From ZC4RG19 sp017577565 (GTDB taxonomy: Bacteria; Actinomycetota; Acidimicrobiia; Acidimicrobiales; VFJN01), in assembly GCA_047459075.1 (NCBI GenBank), contig VSCH01000009.1:1-64000 (forward strand): a stretch of DNA of 64,000 nucleotides, given 5' to 3'. The notes below the pieces were generated by a model, which saw only the letters and a list, made by a program, of their open reading frames with translations, was not told the origin of the DNA and searched no databases. Numbering within the stretch: the first letter of the stretch is position 1; the number at the start of each line of letters is the position of its first letter. The position numbers and the translations under genes are program-made. This document shows, in pieces, positions 15,985 through 23,800 of the stretch.

Positions 15985-16962
15985 TCAGGGCACGAGGACG
16001 ACCTTGCCGGTGGTGGCGCGGTCCTCGAGCGCCCGGTGGGCGTCGGACGCCTTGGCCAGCGGGAACGTCGTGACGAGCGGCGTCCACGTGCCGTCGGCGG
16101 CGGCCGCCAGCGCGTCCGCCTCGAGGTCGCGCCACCCGCCGGGGCGGCGGATGATGCGGGGCCCGATCGGCGTCACCTGCACGCCGCGGGGGAGGAGGTC
16201 CTCGGTCGTCAGCTGCAGCGGCTCACCCGAGGACCAGCCGAAGATCACCACCCGGCTCGCCGGGCCCAGCAGGTCGAACGCCGCCCGGGCCACCTCGCCG
16301 CCCACGCCGTCGAGCAGGAGGGTCGGCTCCCGGTCGCCGAGCTCGGCGCGCAGGCGCTCGACCCAGCCCTCGGCCCGGTAGTCGACGGCGACGTCGGCGC
16401 CCAGCGACCGGACGAGCTCGACCTTGGCCTCGCCGCCGGCCAGGCCGACGACCCCCGCGCCCGCGCGGCGGGCGGCCTGCACGAACAGCGCCCCGAGCCC
16501 GCCCGCGGCGGCGGGCACGACGACGAGGTCGTCCGCGGTGATCGCCGCCACCTCCAGGATCCCCATGGCCGTGCGCCCCGTGCCGATCATGGCGACGGCG
16601 ACGTCCGGCGGGAGGTGGCGGGGCAGTTCGTGCAGGGCGCCGACCGGGGCCAGGGCCAGCTCGGCGTAGCCGCCGTGGGCGGCGCCGAGGTGGGCGACGG
16701 CGCGGCGGCCGACCCAGGCGGGGTCGACGTCCGGGCCGACGGCGTCGACCACGCCGGCGACCTCGCGGCCGGGGGTCATGGGCAGCTCGGGGGGCGGGAA
16801 GGGGCCGCCGGCGTCGCCCCGTCGCATGACGGTGTCCAGGAGGTGGACGCCGGCGGCCTCGACCGCGATGCGGACCTGGCCCTCGCCGGGCCGGGGGTCG
16901 GGCAGCTCCTCGAGGACGAGGGTCTCGGGCGGCCCGGCAACGTGCTGACGGATGGCCTGCAT
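15985..16962 (-). CDS. NADPH:quinone reductase (zinc-less MDR family), SoxR-controlled
   Basis: 325 residues of the medium-chain dehydrogenase/reductase superfamily. The N-terminal GroES-like fold includes TPGREVAGVV, and the Rossmann part has PAAAGGLGALFVQAARRAGA. It lacks the catalytic zinc ligands of alcohol dehydrogenases, which points to a quinone oxidoreductase. The ATG at 16962 is 7 nt after a -10 hexamer; the frame is open upstream but unused. The promoter has a 19-bp spacer carrying a near-perfect SoxR box, so redox-cycling compounds would induce it. In Streptomyces a quinone reductase is a known SoxR target. It separates gatA from gatB. Confidence 0.85.
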   Translation of the reverse strand: MQAIRQHVAGPPETLVLEELPDPRPGEGQVRIAVEAAGVHLLDTVMRRGDAGGPFPPPELPMTPGREVAGVVDAVGPDVDPAWVGRRAVAHLGAAHGGYAELALAPVGALHELPRHLPPDVAVAMIGTGRTAMGILEVAAITADDLVVVPAAAGGLGALFVQAARRAGAGVVGLAGGEAKVELVRSLGADVAVDYRAEGWVERLRAELGDREPTLLLDGVGGEVARAAFDLLGPASRVVIFGWSSGEPLQLTTEDLLPRGVQVTPIGPRIIRRPGGWRDLEADALAAAADGTWTPLVTTFPLAKASDAHRALEDRATTGKVVLVP

Positions 16963-16969
16963 GCCCGGC

Positions 16970-17000
16970 ACGCTAAGACCTCGAGCTTGCTTGAGGTCAA
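16970..17000 (-). promoter_or_regulatory. SoxR-type promoter with SoxR box
   Basis: On the minus strand -35 TTGACC (17000-16995) and -10 TAGCGT (16975-16970) are 19 bp apart, the over-long spacer typical of MerR-family activation. The spacer holds CCTCAAG-CAAG-CTCGAGG (16996-16979), which differs from the SoxR box CCTCAAG-N4-CTTGAGG in one base. +1 falls at the ATG. No soxR gene is in the window. Confidence 0.8.
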
Positions 17001-17055
17001 GAGGTCGCCGGGGGCCGGCGCCCGGAACCGTGCGGGCCCGGTCGCGGCGCCGCTC

Positions 17056-17061
17056 TAGCCT
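17056..17061 (+). promoter_or_regulatory. -10 hexamer of gatB
   Basis: TAGCCT ends 7 nt before ATG 17069, giving a leaderless transcript and a promoter separate from gatCA. Confidence 0.6.
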
Positions 17062-17068
17062 GGGCCCC

Positions 17069-18496
17069 ATGGCGTCTGAGTGGGAGATCGTCGTCGGGCT
17101 CGAGGTGCACGCCGAGCTGGCCACCGCGACGAAGCTGTTCTGCGGCTGCCCCAACCGCTTCGGCGACGAGCCGAACACCAACGTGTGCCCGGTGTGCCTG
17201 GGCCTGCCCGGCTCGCTGCCGGTCCTCAACGAGCACGCCGTCGAGCTGGCCATCCGCCTCGGCCGGGCCCTGCACTGCGACGTGCGCCCCTCGGTCTTCT
17301 CCCGGAAGAACTACTTCTACCCGGACGTTCCGAAGGACTACCAGATCAGCCAGTACGACCTGCCGATCAACGTCGACGGCTGGCTGGAGCTGCCGTCCGG
17401 CCTGCGGGTGGGCATCGAGCGGGCCCACCTCGAGGAGGACACCGGCAAGTCGATCCACGTCGGCGGCGGCGGGCGCATCACCGAGGCCGGCCACAGCCTC
17501 GTCGACTACAACCGCTCCGGCGTCCCGCTGCTCGAGATCGTGTCCCGGCCCGACATGCGCTCGGCCGAGGACGCCCGGGCCTACGTGTCCGAGCTGCGGG
17601 CCGTCCTCGTCGCCACCGGTGTGTCCGACGCCCGCATGGAGGAGGGGTCGCTCCGGGTCGACGCCAACGTCTCGGTGCGCCGGCCCGGCGAGCCCTTCGG
17701 CACCCGCTGCGAGATCAAGAACCTCAACTCGCTGCGGTCCCTGGGCCGGGCCATCGACCACGAGGCCCGCCGGCAGATCGCGCTGCTGGAGGCCGGCGAA
17801 CCCGTCGTGCAGGAGACCCGCCACTGGGACGAGGACGACGGCCGCACCCACACCCTCCGCAGCAAGGAGGAGGCCGAGGACTACCGCTACTTCCCCGAGC
17901 CCGACCTCGTGCCCCTCGCGCCCGACGCCGACTGGATCGCCCGGGTCGACGCCGAGCTGCCGCCGCTGCCGGCCGAGCGCCGGGCCCGCCTCGCCGAGGC
18001 CGCCGGCGGCGTGCCCACCACCGGGGCCGTGGCCATCGCCGTCGACCGGGGCCTCGACGACCTGGCCGTCGCGGCCATCGAGGCCGGGGCCGACCCGGGC
18101 CGCGTGCTCACCCACGTCGAGCACAACCTCACGATGGAGGGCGCGGCCTCGCTCGACCCGGTCAAGCTGGCCGCGCTGGTGAAGATGGAGGTCGGCGGCG
18201 AGCTGACCGCCACGCAGGCCAAGACCGTCCTCGCCGAGATGGTCGAGACCGGCGACGACCCGGCCGCCATCGCGAAGGCGAAGGGGTTCGAGGCCATGTC
18301 GCCGGAGGCCCTGGCCGCCGCCGTCGACGAGGTGATCGCGGCCAACCCGGCCGAGTGGGAGCGCTTCGTCGGCGGCGACGACAAGACCCGCGGCAAGCTC
18401 ACCGGCTTCTTCGTCGGCCAGGTCATGAAGGCCACGCGGGGCAAGGCCGACGGCAAGGCCGTCACCGCCCTGCTGCGGGAGCGGGCCGGCGCCTGA
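17069..18496 (+). CDS. gatB: Asp/Glu-tRNA amidotransferase subunit B
   Basis: 475 residues. GatB phosphorylates the misacylated tRNA and uses ammonia channelled from GatA. The N-terminal kinase-like part has EIVVGLEVHAEL, CPVCLGLPGSLPVLN and DYNRSGVPLLEIVS; the C-terminal helical and YqeY-like domains end GKLTGFFVGQVMKATRGKAD. The frame is open upstream to 16952, but ATG 17069 fits both the family and the -10 spacing. It is followed after 26 bp by an acetyltransferase gene. Confidence 0.96.
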   Translation: MASEWEIVVGLEVHAELATATKLFCGCPNRFGDEPNTNVCPVCLGLPGSLPVLNEHAVELAIRLGRALHCDVRPSVFSRKNYFYPDVPKDYQISQYDLPINVDGWLELPSGLRVGIERAHLEEDTGKSIHVGGGGRITEAGHSLVDYNRSGVPLLEIVSRPDMRSAEDARAYVSELRAVLVATGVSDARMEEGSLRVDANVSVRRPGEPFGTRCEIKNLNSLRSLGRAIDHEARRQIALLEAGEPVVQETRHWDEDDGRTHTLRSKEEAEDYRYFPEPDLVPLAPDADWIARVDAELPPLPAERRARLAEAAGGVPTTGAVAIAVDRGLDDLAVAAIEAGADPGRVLTHVEHNLTMEGAASLDPVKLAALVKMEVGGELTATQAKTVLAEMVETGDDPAAIAKAKGFEAMSPEALAAAVDEVIAANPAEWERFVGGDDKTRGKLTGFFVGQVMKATRGKADGKAVTALLRERAGA

Positions 18497-18522
18497 CCGG
18501 TCCGGCCCACGCCCTCGCCACC

Positions 18523-19758
18523 ATGACCTGGACGGCACGTCCCGCGTCGCCGGCCGAGGCGACGGCCGTGACCGACCTGCTCGCGCTCGGCTTCGGCCAG
18601 GGGCCGACGATGGCGCCCCACCACCGGGCGGCCTGGGAGGCGGTCGCCGAGCTCGACCGCACGCTGGTCGTCGAGGACGAGGGCCGCGTCGTCGGCACCG
18701 GCATGGCCCTCAGCCTGGGCGTCGCCCTGCCGGGTGGCGGCTCGCTTCCGATGGCCGGGGTCAGCGAGGTGGCGGTGTCGCCCACCCACCGGCGGCGGGG
18801 CATCCTCGCCGCCCTGCTCGACGCCCTCCACCGCCAGGCGGCCGAGCGGGGCGAGCCGGTCGCCGGCCTGACCGCCAGCGAGGGCGGCATCTACCGGCGC
18901 TTCGGCTACGGCGTGGCGACCCGCTTCCAGGCGGTGCGGGTCGACGCCCGCCGGTCGGCCGAGGCCGAGCCGGTGGCGCCGGTCGCCGGCGGCTCGATCC
19001 GCTTCGTCACCGAGGACGAGGCGGCCACGATCCTGCCCGAGGTCTGGGAGCGCCACTGGCGGCGGACGCCGGGCGAGGTCCGCCGGACCCCCGGCTTCTG
19101 GGTCGAGGACGCGCTCGACCCGCCCGAGGAGCGCGGCGGGGCCAGCGCCCGCTTCGTCGCCGTCCACACCGACGGGGACGGGCGGCCGGACGGGTTCGTC
19201 ACCTACCGGATCGCCGAGGGCTGGGGCCCGGGCGGCACGAACCACGAGGCCCGCGTCCTGCTGCTGGCGGCGGCGTCCGACGCGGTCGAGGCGGCCCTGC
19301 TGCGGTTCGTGCTCGACATCGACCTCGTCGGCACCGTCACCTGGAACGCGCCGGTCGACCTGCCGCTGCGCTGGCGGCTCGCCGACCCCCGGGCGGTCAC
19401 CGTGCACGCCGAGCGCGACCTGCTGTGGCTGCGCCCCCTCGACGTCCCGGCCTGCCTCGAGGGGCGGGGCTACGCCGCGACGGGCGAGCTGGTGCTCGAG
19501 GTCCTCGACGAGCGGGGTCCGGCCGGCGGTCGGTACCTGCTGGAGGCGGGGCCCGACGGCGCCCGCTGCCGCCGGGTCGACCGCACGCCGGAGCTGGTGC
19601 TGCCGGTCGCCGAGCTGGGGTCGCTGCTGGCCGGGGGCACGAGCTGGCGCACGCTGGCCCGGGCCGGCCGGGTCCGGGAGGACGCCCCCGGCAGCCTCGA
19701 CCGGGCCGACGCGCTGTTCCGCCCCGCCCGCGCCGCCTACTGCGCCACCGAGTTCTGA
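18523..19758 (+). CDS. Eis-like GNAT N-acetyltransferase
   Basis: 411 residues with the Eis architecture: an N-terminal GNAT domain with acetyl-CoA loop SPTHRRRGIL (about 86-95), a second degenerate GNAT domain and an SCP2-like C-terminal domain. In mycobacterial Eis a tyrosine serves as general acid and the C-terminal phenylalanine carboxylate as base; the matching residues here are Y124 in GGIYRRFGYG and the terminal F411. Eis acetylates aminoglycosides at several amines and other polyamines. The physiological substrate is unknown. It may be read through from gatB. Confidence 0.8.
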   Translation: MTWTARPASPAEATAVTDLLALGFGQGPTMAPHHRAAWEAVAELDRTLVVEDEGRVVGTGMALSLGVALPGGGSLPMAGVSEVAVSPTHRRRGILAALLDALHRQAAERGEPVAGLTASEGGIYRRFGYGVATRFQAVRVDARRSAEAEPVAPVAGGSIRFVTEDEAATILPEVWERHWRRTPGEVRRTPGFWVEDALDPPEERGGASARFVAVHTDGDGRPDGFVTYRIAEGWGPGGTNHEARVLLLAAASDAVEAALLRFVLDIDLVGTVTWNAPVDLPLRWRLADPRAVTVHAERDLLWLRPLDVPACLEGRGYAATGELVLEVLDERGPAGGRYLLEAGPDGARCRRVDRTPELVLPVAELGSLLAGGTSWRTLARAGRVREDAPGSLDRADALFRPARAAYCATEF

Positions 19759-19799
19759 CCCCGGTGGGCGCCGCCCCGGTGCCCGCGGGCCCGGGGGCG

Positions 19800-21125
19800 T
19801 CAGCGCACCGCGCCGAGCACGACCCAGCGGTCGCCGGCGAACCGGGCCAGCAGCACGCCCGCCCGGGTGACCATGAGCAGCCCGAGCGCCGCCCACAGCC
19901 AGCCGATGCCGGCGTCGACGACGGCGACCGCGGCCGCCGCCGGCACGAACACCGCGGCCGCCGCGGCCATCGCCCAGGCCAGGAAGCGCATGTCGCCGGC
20001 GCCGATGAGGATGCCGTCGAGCACGAACGCCACGGCGTTGACCGGCTGCAGCGCCGCCACCCACAGGAGCACGAACGCGGTCAGGTCGACGACGGCCGCG
20101 TCGTCGCTGAACAGGCCGGGCAGGTGTCCCGACAGCGCGAACACGAGCACGCCGACGGCCACGCCGGCGACGACGCCCCACTCGATCATCCGCCGGCCGG
20201 CGCCCTTGGCCCCCTCCCCGTCGCCGGCGCCCAGCGCGCGGCCGACGAGGGCCTGGCCCGCGATGGCGATGGCGTCCAGCGCCAGGGCGAGGAACGACCA
20301 GATCTCGAAGGCGATCTGGTGGGCGGCGACGTCGACGTCGCCCAGCCGGGTGGCGACGGCGGTCGCCACCAGCAGCGACGCCCGCAGGGCCAGGGTCCTC
20401 ACCAGCAGGTCGCGGCCCACCGCGCCGAGGCGGCGGAGGCTGGCGGGGTCGGGCGCCAGGTCGACGCCGTGGCGGAGCGCCTCCCGCCCGATGCGGCGCA
20501 GGTAGACCGCGGCGGCCACCGACTGGGCGACGACCGTGGTCAGGGCCGACGCCCCGAGGCCCATGCCGAGCCCGTAGATGAGGGCGACCTCGGTCGCCAG
20601 GTTGAGGGCCCCGGTGGCCACGGCGATGACCAGCGGGGTGCGGGTGTCCTGGAGCCCTCGCAGGTAGCCGGTGCCGGCCAGCGTCACGAACATGGCCGGC
20701 AGGCCCGCGAGGCTGATCCGCAGGTAGAGGAGGGCGTTGGCCCGCACGTCGCCGGTGGCGCCCATGAGCCCGACCAGCGGCTCGGCCGCGACCCAGCCGA
20801 CGGCGACGAGGCCGGCGCCGATGATCACGGCCAGCCACACCGACTGGACGGCTTGGTGGGCGGCCTCCCGGTCGTGGCCGGCGCCGAGCAGCCGGCTGAC
20901 CGCGGCGGTCGTGCCGTAGGCCAGGAAGATGAAGACGTTGTGGAGGGTCAGCAGGATGCTCGCCGCCACGGCCAGGCCGCCGAGCTGGGGCGTGCCGAGG
21001 TGGCCGACGATGGCGGTGTCGGTCAGCACGTAGACCGGCTCGGCGACGAGCGCGCCGAACGCGGGGAGCGCGAGGCGGGCGATCTCCCGGTCGTAGGGGC
21101 TGCGCAGGCGGAGGGGGGCTGACAT
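19800..21125 (-). CDS. MATE-family efflux transporter (DinF-like)
   Basis: 441 residues, inner-membrane cation-coupled exporter with the typical twelve-helix pattern. The N-terminal LALPAFGALVAEPVYVLTDT and AIVGHLGTPQLGGLAVA are characteristic of the DinF/NorM group. I use ATG 21125, which follows GACTGT by 7 nt (leaderless spacing), instead of the TTG five codons upstream. It is divergent from ilvD and converges on the Eis-like gene. The substrate is not predictable. Confidence 0.88.
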   Translation of the reverse strand: MSAPLRLRSPYDREIARLALPAFGALVAEPVYVLTDTAIVGHLGTPQLGGLAVAASILLTLHNVFIFLAYGTTAAVSRLLGAGHDREAAHQAVQSVWLAVIIGAGLVAVGWVAAEPLVGLMGATGDVRANALLYLRISLAGLPAMFVTLAGTGYLRGLQDTRTPLVIAVATGALNLATEVALIYGLGMGLGASALTTVVAQSVAAAVYLRRIGREALRHGVDLAPDPASLRRLGAVGRDLLVRTLALRASLLVATAVATRLGDVDVAAHQIAFEIWSFLALALDAIAIAGQALVGRALGAGDGEGAKGAGRRMIEWGVVAGVAVGVLVFALSGHLPGLFSDDAAVVDLTAFVLLWVAALQPVNAVAFVLDGILIGAGDMRFLAWAMAAAAAVFVPAAAAVAVVDAGIGWLWAALGLLMVTRAGVLLARFAGDRWVVLGAVR

Positions 21126-21289
21126 CGGGGCCACAGTCAATCGGACGCGACCCGCGACCCCGTCCCCGATCCCGGTCCCCGGTTGTGGCGTCCGTCATGC
21201 GCACGGGCGCGCGTGAGGGACGCCGGTCCGGTGGGGACGGGGGATCGGCCCCGCGCTGGGCCGGATGGGAGCGGCGGGCGGCGTGGACC

Positions 21290-21295
21290 TACGCT
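21290..21295 (+). promoter_or_regulatory. -10 hexamer of ilvD
   Basis: TACGCT ends 6 nt before ATG 21302; leaderless spacing. Confidence 0.55.
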
Positions 21296-21301
21296 TGGCC
21301 C

Positions 21302-23017
21302 ATGGCCGAGCCGCCCGCCAGCGAGACCCCCAGCGAGACGCCCCTCACCATCAAGCCCCGCAGCCACGAGGTCACCGAGGGCCGCGAGCGAGCACCGGCG
21401 AGGGCCATGCTCCGGGCCATCGGCATGACCGACGCCGACTGGGACAAGCCCCAGGTCGGCATCTGCTCGTCCTGGAACGAGGTCACGCCGTGCAACCTGC
21501 CCCTGCGCCGGCTGGCCGAGCGGTCGGCCGAGGGCGTGCGGGCCGGCGGCGGCTACCCGATCCAGTTCAACACCATCGCCGTCAGCGACGGCATCTCGAT
21601 GGGCCACGAGGGCATGCGGGCCTCGCTGGTGTCCCGCGAGGTCATCGCCGACTCGGTCGAGACCGTCATGCACGCCGAGCGGCTCGACGCCATGGTCACC
21701 TTCGCCGGCTGCGACAAGTCGCTGCCCGGGATGCTCATGGCCGCCGCCCGCCTCAACGTGCCGAGCGTGTTCGTCTACGGCGGCTCCATCCTCCCCGGCC
21801 ACCACAACGGCCGGACGCTCGACATCACCAGCGTCTTCGAGGCCGTCGGCGCCCACGCCGCCGGCACCATCGACGACGCCGAGCTCGACGCCATCGAGCG
21901 CAACGCCTGCCCGACCGAGGGCGCCTGCGCCGGCATGTTCACCGCCAACACCATGGCCTCGGTGGCCGAGGCGCTGGGCATGTCGCTACCGGGCGGCGCG
22001 TCGGCGCCGGCCGTCGACCGCCGCCGCGACGACGAGGCCTACGCCGCCGGGCAGGCCGTCCTCGAGCTGCTGCGGGCCGGCATCCGGCCCCGCGACATCC
22101 TGACCAAGCAGGCCTTCGAGAACGCCATCGCCGTCACCATGGCCCTCGGGGGCTCGACCAACGCCGTGCTCCACCTGCTGGCGATCGCCACCGAGGCCCG
22201 GGTCGACCTGTCGCTCGACGACTTCAACCGCATCGCCGACCGGGTGCCCCACATCGCCGACACCAAGCCCGGCGGCAAGTACCACATGGTCGACCTCGAC
22301 CGCATCGGCGGCGTGCCGGTGGTCATGCGGCACCTCCTCGAGGCCGGGCTGCTCCACGGCGACTGCCTGACCGTGACCGGCCGCACCGTCGCCGAGAACC
22401 TCGAGCGCATCGACCCGCCGCCGCCCGACGGCGAGGTCGTCCACCCGCTGTCCGACCCCATCCACGCCGTCGGCGGCATCGCCGTGCTGACCGGCTCGCT
22501 GGCCCCGAAGGGCGCGGTCGTCAAGGTCGCGGGCATCACCTTCGACCGCTTCGAGGGCACGGCCCGGGTGTTCGACGGCGAGGAGGGGGCGATGGAGGCC
22601 ATCCTCTCCGGCTCCATCCAGCCGGGCACCGTCGTCGTCATCCGCTACGAGGGCCCGAAGGGCGGCCCCGGGATGCGGGAGATGCTGGCGGTCACCGGCG
22701 CGATGAAGGGCGCGGGCCGGGGCGCCGACTGCGCGCTCGTCACCGACGGCCGGTTCTCCGGCGGCACGCACGGCTTCTGCATCGGTCACGTCGCCCCCGA
22801 GGCCGTCGACGGCGGCCCCATCGCCTTCGTGCAGGACGGCGACCGCATCGTCATCGACGTCACGACCAAGACGATCGACCTCGACGTGCCGCCCGAGGAG
22901 CTGGAGCGCCGCAAGGCCGACTGGAAGCTGCCCGAGCCCCGCTACACCTCGGGCGTGCTGGCCAAGTACGCCCGGCTGGCCTCGGGCGCCGAGCGGGGCG
23001 CGATCACCGAGGCCTGA
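21302..23017 (+). CDS. ilvD: dihydroxyacid dehydratase
   Basis: 571 residues; third enzyme of isoleucine and valine synthesis, an Fe-S dehydratase. Cluster and active-site cysteines lie in GICSSWNEVTPCN (residues 53-65), FAGCDKSLPGML and CPTEGACAGMFTANTM. RFSGGTHGFCIGH near the C-terminus is also diagnostic. ATG 21302 fits the -10 spacing; the frame is open upstream. Unlike in enteric bacteria it is a separate unit 0.8 kb ahead of ilvBNC, with a DUF1697 gene on the other strand between them. Confidence 0.96.
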   Translation: MAEPPASETPSETPLTIKPRSHEVTEGRERAPARAMLRAIGMTDADWDKPQVGICSSWNEVTPCNLPLRRLAERSAEGVRAGGGYPIQFNTIAVSDGISMGHEGMRASLVSREVIADSVETVMHAERLDAMVTFAGCDKSLPGMLMAAARLNVPSVFVYGGSILPGHHNGRTLDITSVFEAVGAHAAGTIDDAELDAIERNACPTEGACAGMFTANTMASVAEALGMSLPGGASAPAVDRRRDDEAYAAGQAVLELLRAGIRPRDILTKQAFENAIAVTMALGGSTNAVLHLLAIATEARVDLSLDDFNRIADRVPHIADTKPGGKYHMVDLDRIGGVPVVMRHLLEAGLLHGDCLTVTGRTVAENLERIDPPPPDGEVVHPLSDPIHAVGGIAVLTGSLAPKGAVVKVAGITFDRFEGTARVFDGEEGAMEAILSGSIQPGTVVVIRYEGPKGGPGMREMLAVTGAMKGAGRGADCALVTDGRFSGGTHGFCIGHVAPEAVDGGPIAFVQDGDRIVIDVTTKTIDLDVPPEELERRKADWKLPEPRYTSGVLAKYARLASGAERGAITEA

Positions 23018-23032
23018 CCGGGCCGCCGCCGG

Positions 23033-23054
23033 GCCCCCGGCCCCGACCGGGGGC
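23033..23054. terminator. GC hairpin between convergent ilvD and DUF1697 genes
   Basis: GCCCCCGG (23033-23040), loop CCCCGA, CCGGGGGC (23047-23054): perfect 8 bp, no T-run. Position between convergent genes suggests a two-way terminator. Confidence 0.5.
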
Positions 23055-23060
23055 GCACGC

Positions 23061-23579
23061 TCAGACCAGCTTGCGGAGCGTGCGCAGGTTGCGGTTGGTC
23101 GTGGTGGCGCGCCCCCGGGAGCGGGCGACCAGCTTGGCGAAGGGCGTGTCGAGCGTCGACCCCTTGGGGCAGTCCCAGTAGACGACCCGGTCGCCGGCGG
23201 CGACCTGCTCGTCGGCGGGCGGCAGCTCGGCGGCCGCGGCCAGCAGCTCGTCGAGCACGTCGGGGTCGGAGCCGAACAGGACGTAGGCGTGGCGGCCCTC
23301 CCGCTCGGGGAAGGGGAACGCGTCGACGACCGCCGCGACGTGGTCGGCGGTGGTCAGCACGATGCGGGCGTCGTAGCCGAACCTCGCCCGCAGCCCGTCC
23401 TCGATCGCCGCCCGCAGCGCCGCCGGGTCGTCGTCGGAGGAGAACAGCAGGTTGCCGGAGGCCAGCACGGTGCGGACCTCCGCCAGGCCGAGGTCCCGGG
23501 CCATCGCCGCCAGCTCGGCCGACGGCACCTTGACGCCGCCGACGTTCACCCCGCGGAGCAGCGCGACGTACCGGGTCAC
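23061..23579 (-). CDS. DUF1697 family protein
   Basis: 172 residues. YVALLRGVNVGG at the N-terminus, TVLASGNLLFSS and the tail KLVARSRGRATTTNRNLRTL are the recognisable signatures of DUF1697 (Pfam), a family without an established function. I prefer the GTG at 23579, 7 nt after the -10 hexamer TAGCGT (minus strand 23592-23587), over the GTG two codons upstream. The gene is divergent from the ilvBNC leader and converges on ilvD. Confidence 0.85.
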   Translation of the reverse strand: MTRYVALLRGVNVGGVKVPSAELAAMARDLGLAEVRTVLASGNLLFSSDDDPAALRAAIEDGLRARFGYDARIVLTTADHVAAVVDAFPFPEREGRHAYVLFGSDPDVLDELLAAAAELPPADEQVAAGDRVVYWDCPKGSTLDTPFAKLVARSRGRATTTNRNLRTLRKLV

Positions 23580-23616
23580 GCCCACGACGCTACGCCACGC
23601 GGGCCCGGGAGCCGTG

Positions 23617-23646
23617 TTGGCGCTCTCCGTCGCCCGTCCCTAAGCT
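23617..23646 (+). promoter_or_regulatory. promoter of the ilvBNC leader
   Basis: TTGGCG (23617-23622), 18 bp, TAAGCT (23641-23646). +1 should lie near 23653, at or next to the ATG codons of the leader peptide, so the leader ORF would be translated almost from the 5' end. Confidence 0.7.
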
Positions 23647-23649
23647 GGC

Positions 23650-23691
23650 ATGCCGATGCGCCCCCATCGCGTCCTCGTAGTCCTCGCCTAG
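23650..23691 (+). CDS. ilv leader peptide (attenuator)
   Basis: A 13-codon ORF, MPMRPHRVLVVLA, ending in TAG at 23689-23691. If +1 is near 23653 translation begins at the second ATG (23656), leaving 11 codons. Five of the last six codons are Val or Leu (VLVVL before Ala), products of the pathway, which is the signature of a ribosome-sensed attenuator. The stop codon overlaps the 5' arm of the first hairpin, and a terminator hairpin follows 35 nt later. Confidence 0.78.
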   Translation: MPMRPHRVLVVLA

Positions 23692-23721
23692 CGCACGCCG
23701 GCCCTCGTCCGCGCGTGCGCT
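23690..23721 (+). promoter_or_regulatory. ilv leader hairpin 1
   Basis: AGCGCACGC (23690-23698) pairs with GCGTGCGCT (23713-23721): perfect 9 bp, 14-nt loop. Its 5' arm starts inside the leader stop codon, so a ribosome at the end of the leader would cover it. The competing pairing that links this to the terminator was not worked out. Confidence 0.6.
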
Positions 23722-23725
23722 CGTC

Positions 23726-23756
23726 CGACCTCCCGCCGGGGGGTCGTTCCAGTTTT
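23726..23756 (+). terminator. ilvBNC attenuator terminator
   Basis: CGACCTCCC (23726-23734), loop GCC, GGGGGGTCG (23738-23746), 9 bp with one T-G pair, followed by TTCCAGTTTT. It lies 54 nt upstream of the ilvB start and would stop transcription when branched-chain aminoacyl-tRNAs are plentiful. Confidence 0.7.
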
Positions 23757-23800
23757 CGGCCACGTCCCGGTCCCGCCCCGCACCCAAGGAGCACACCGCC

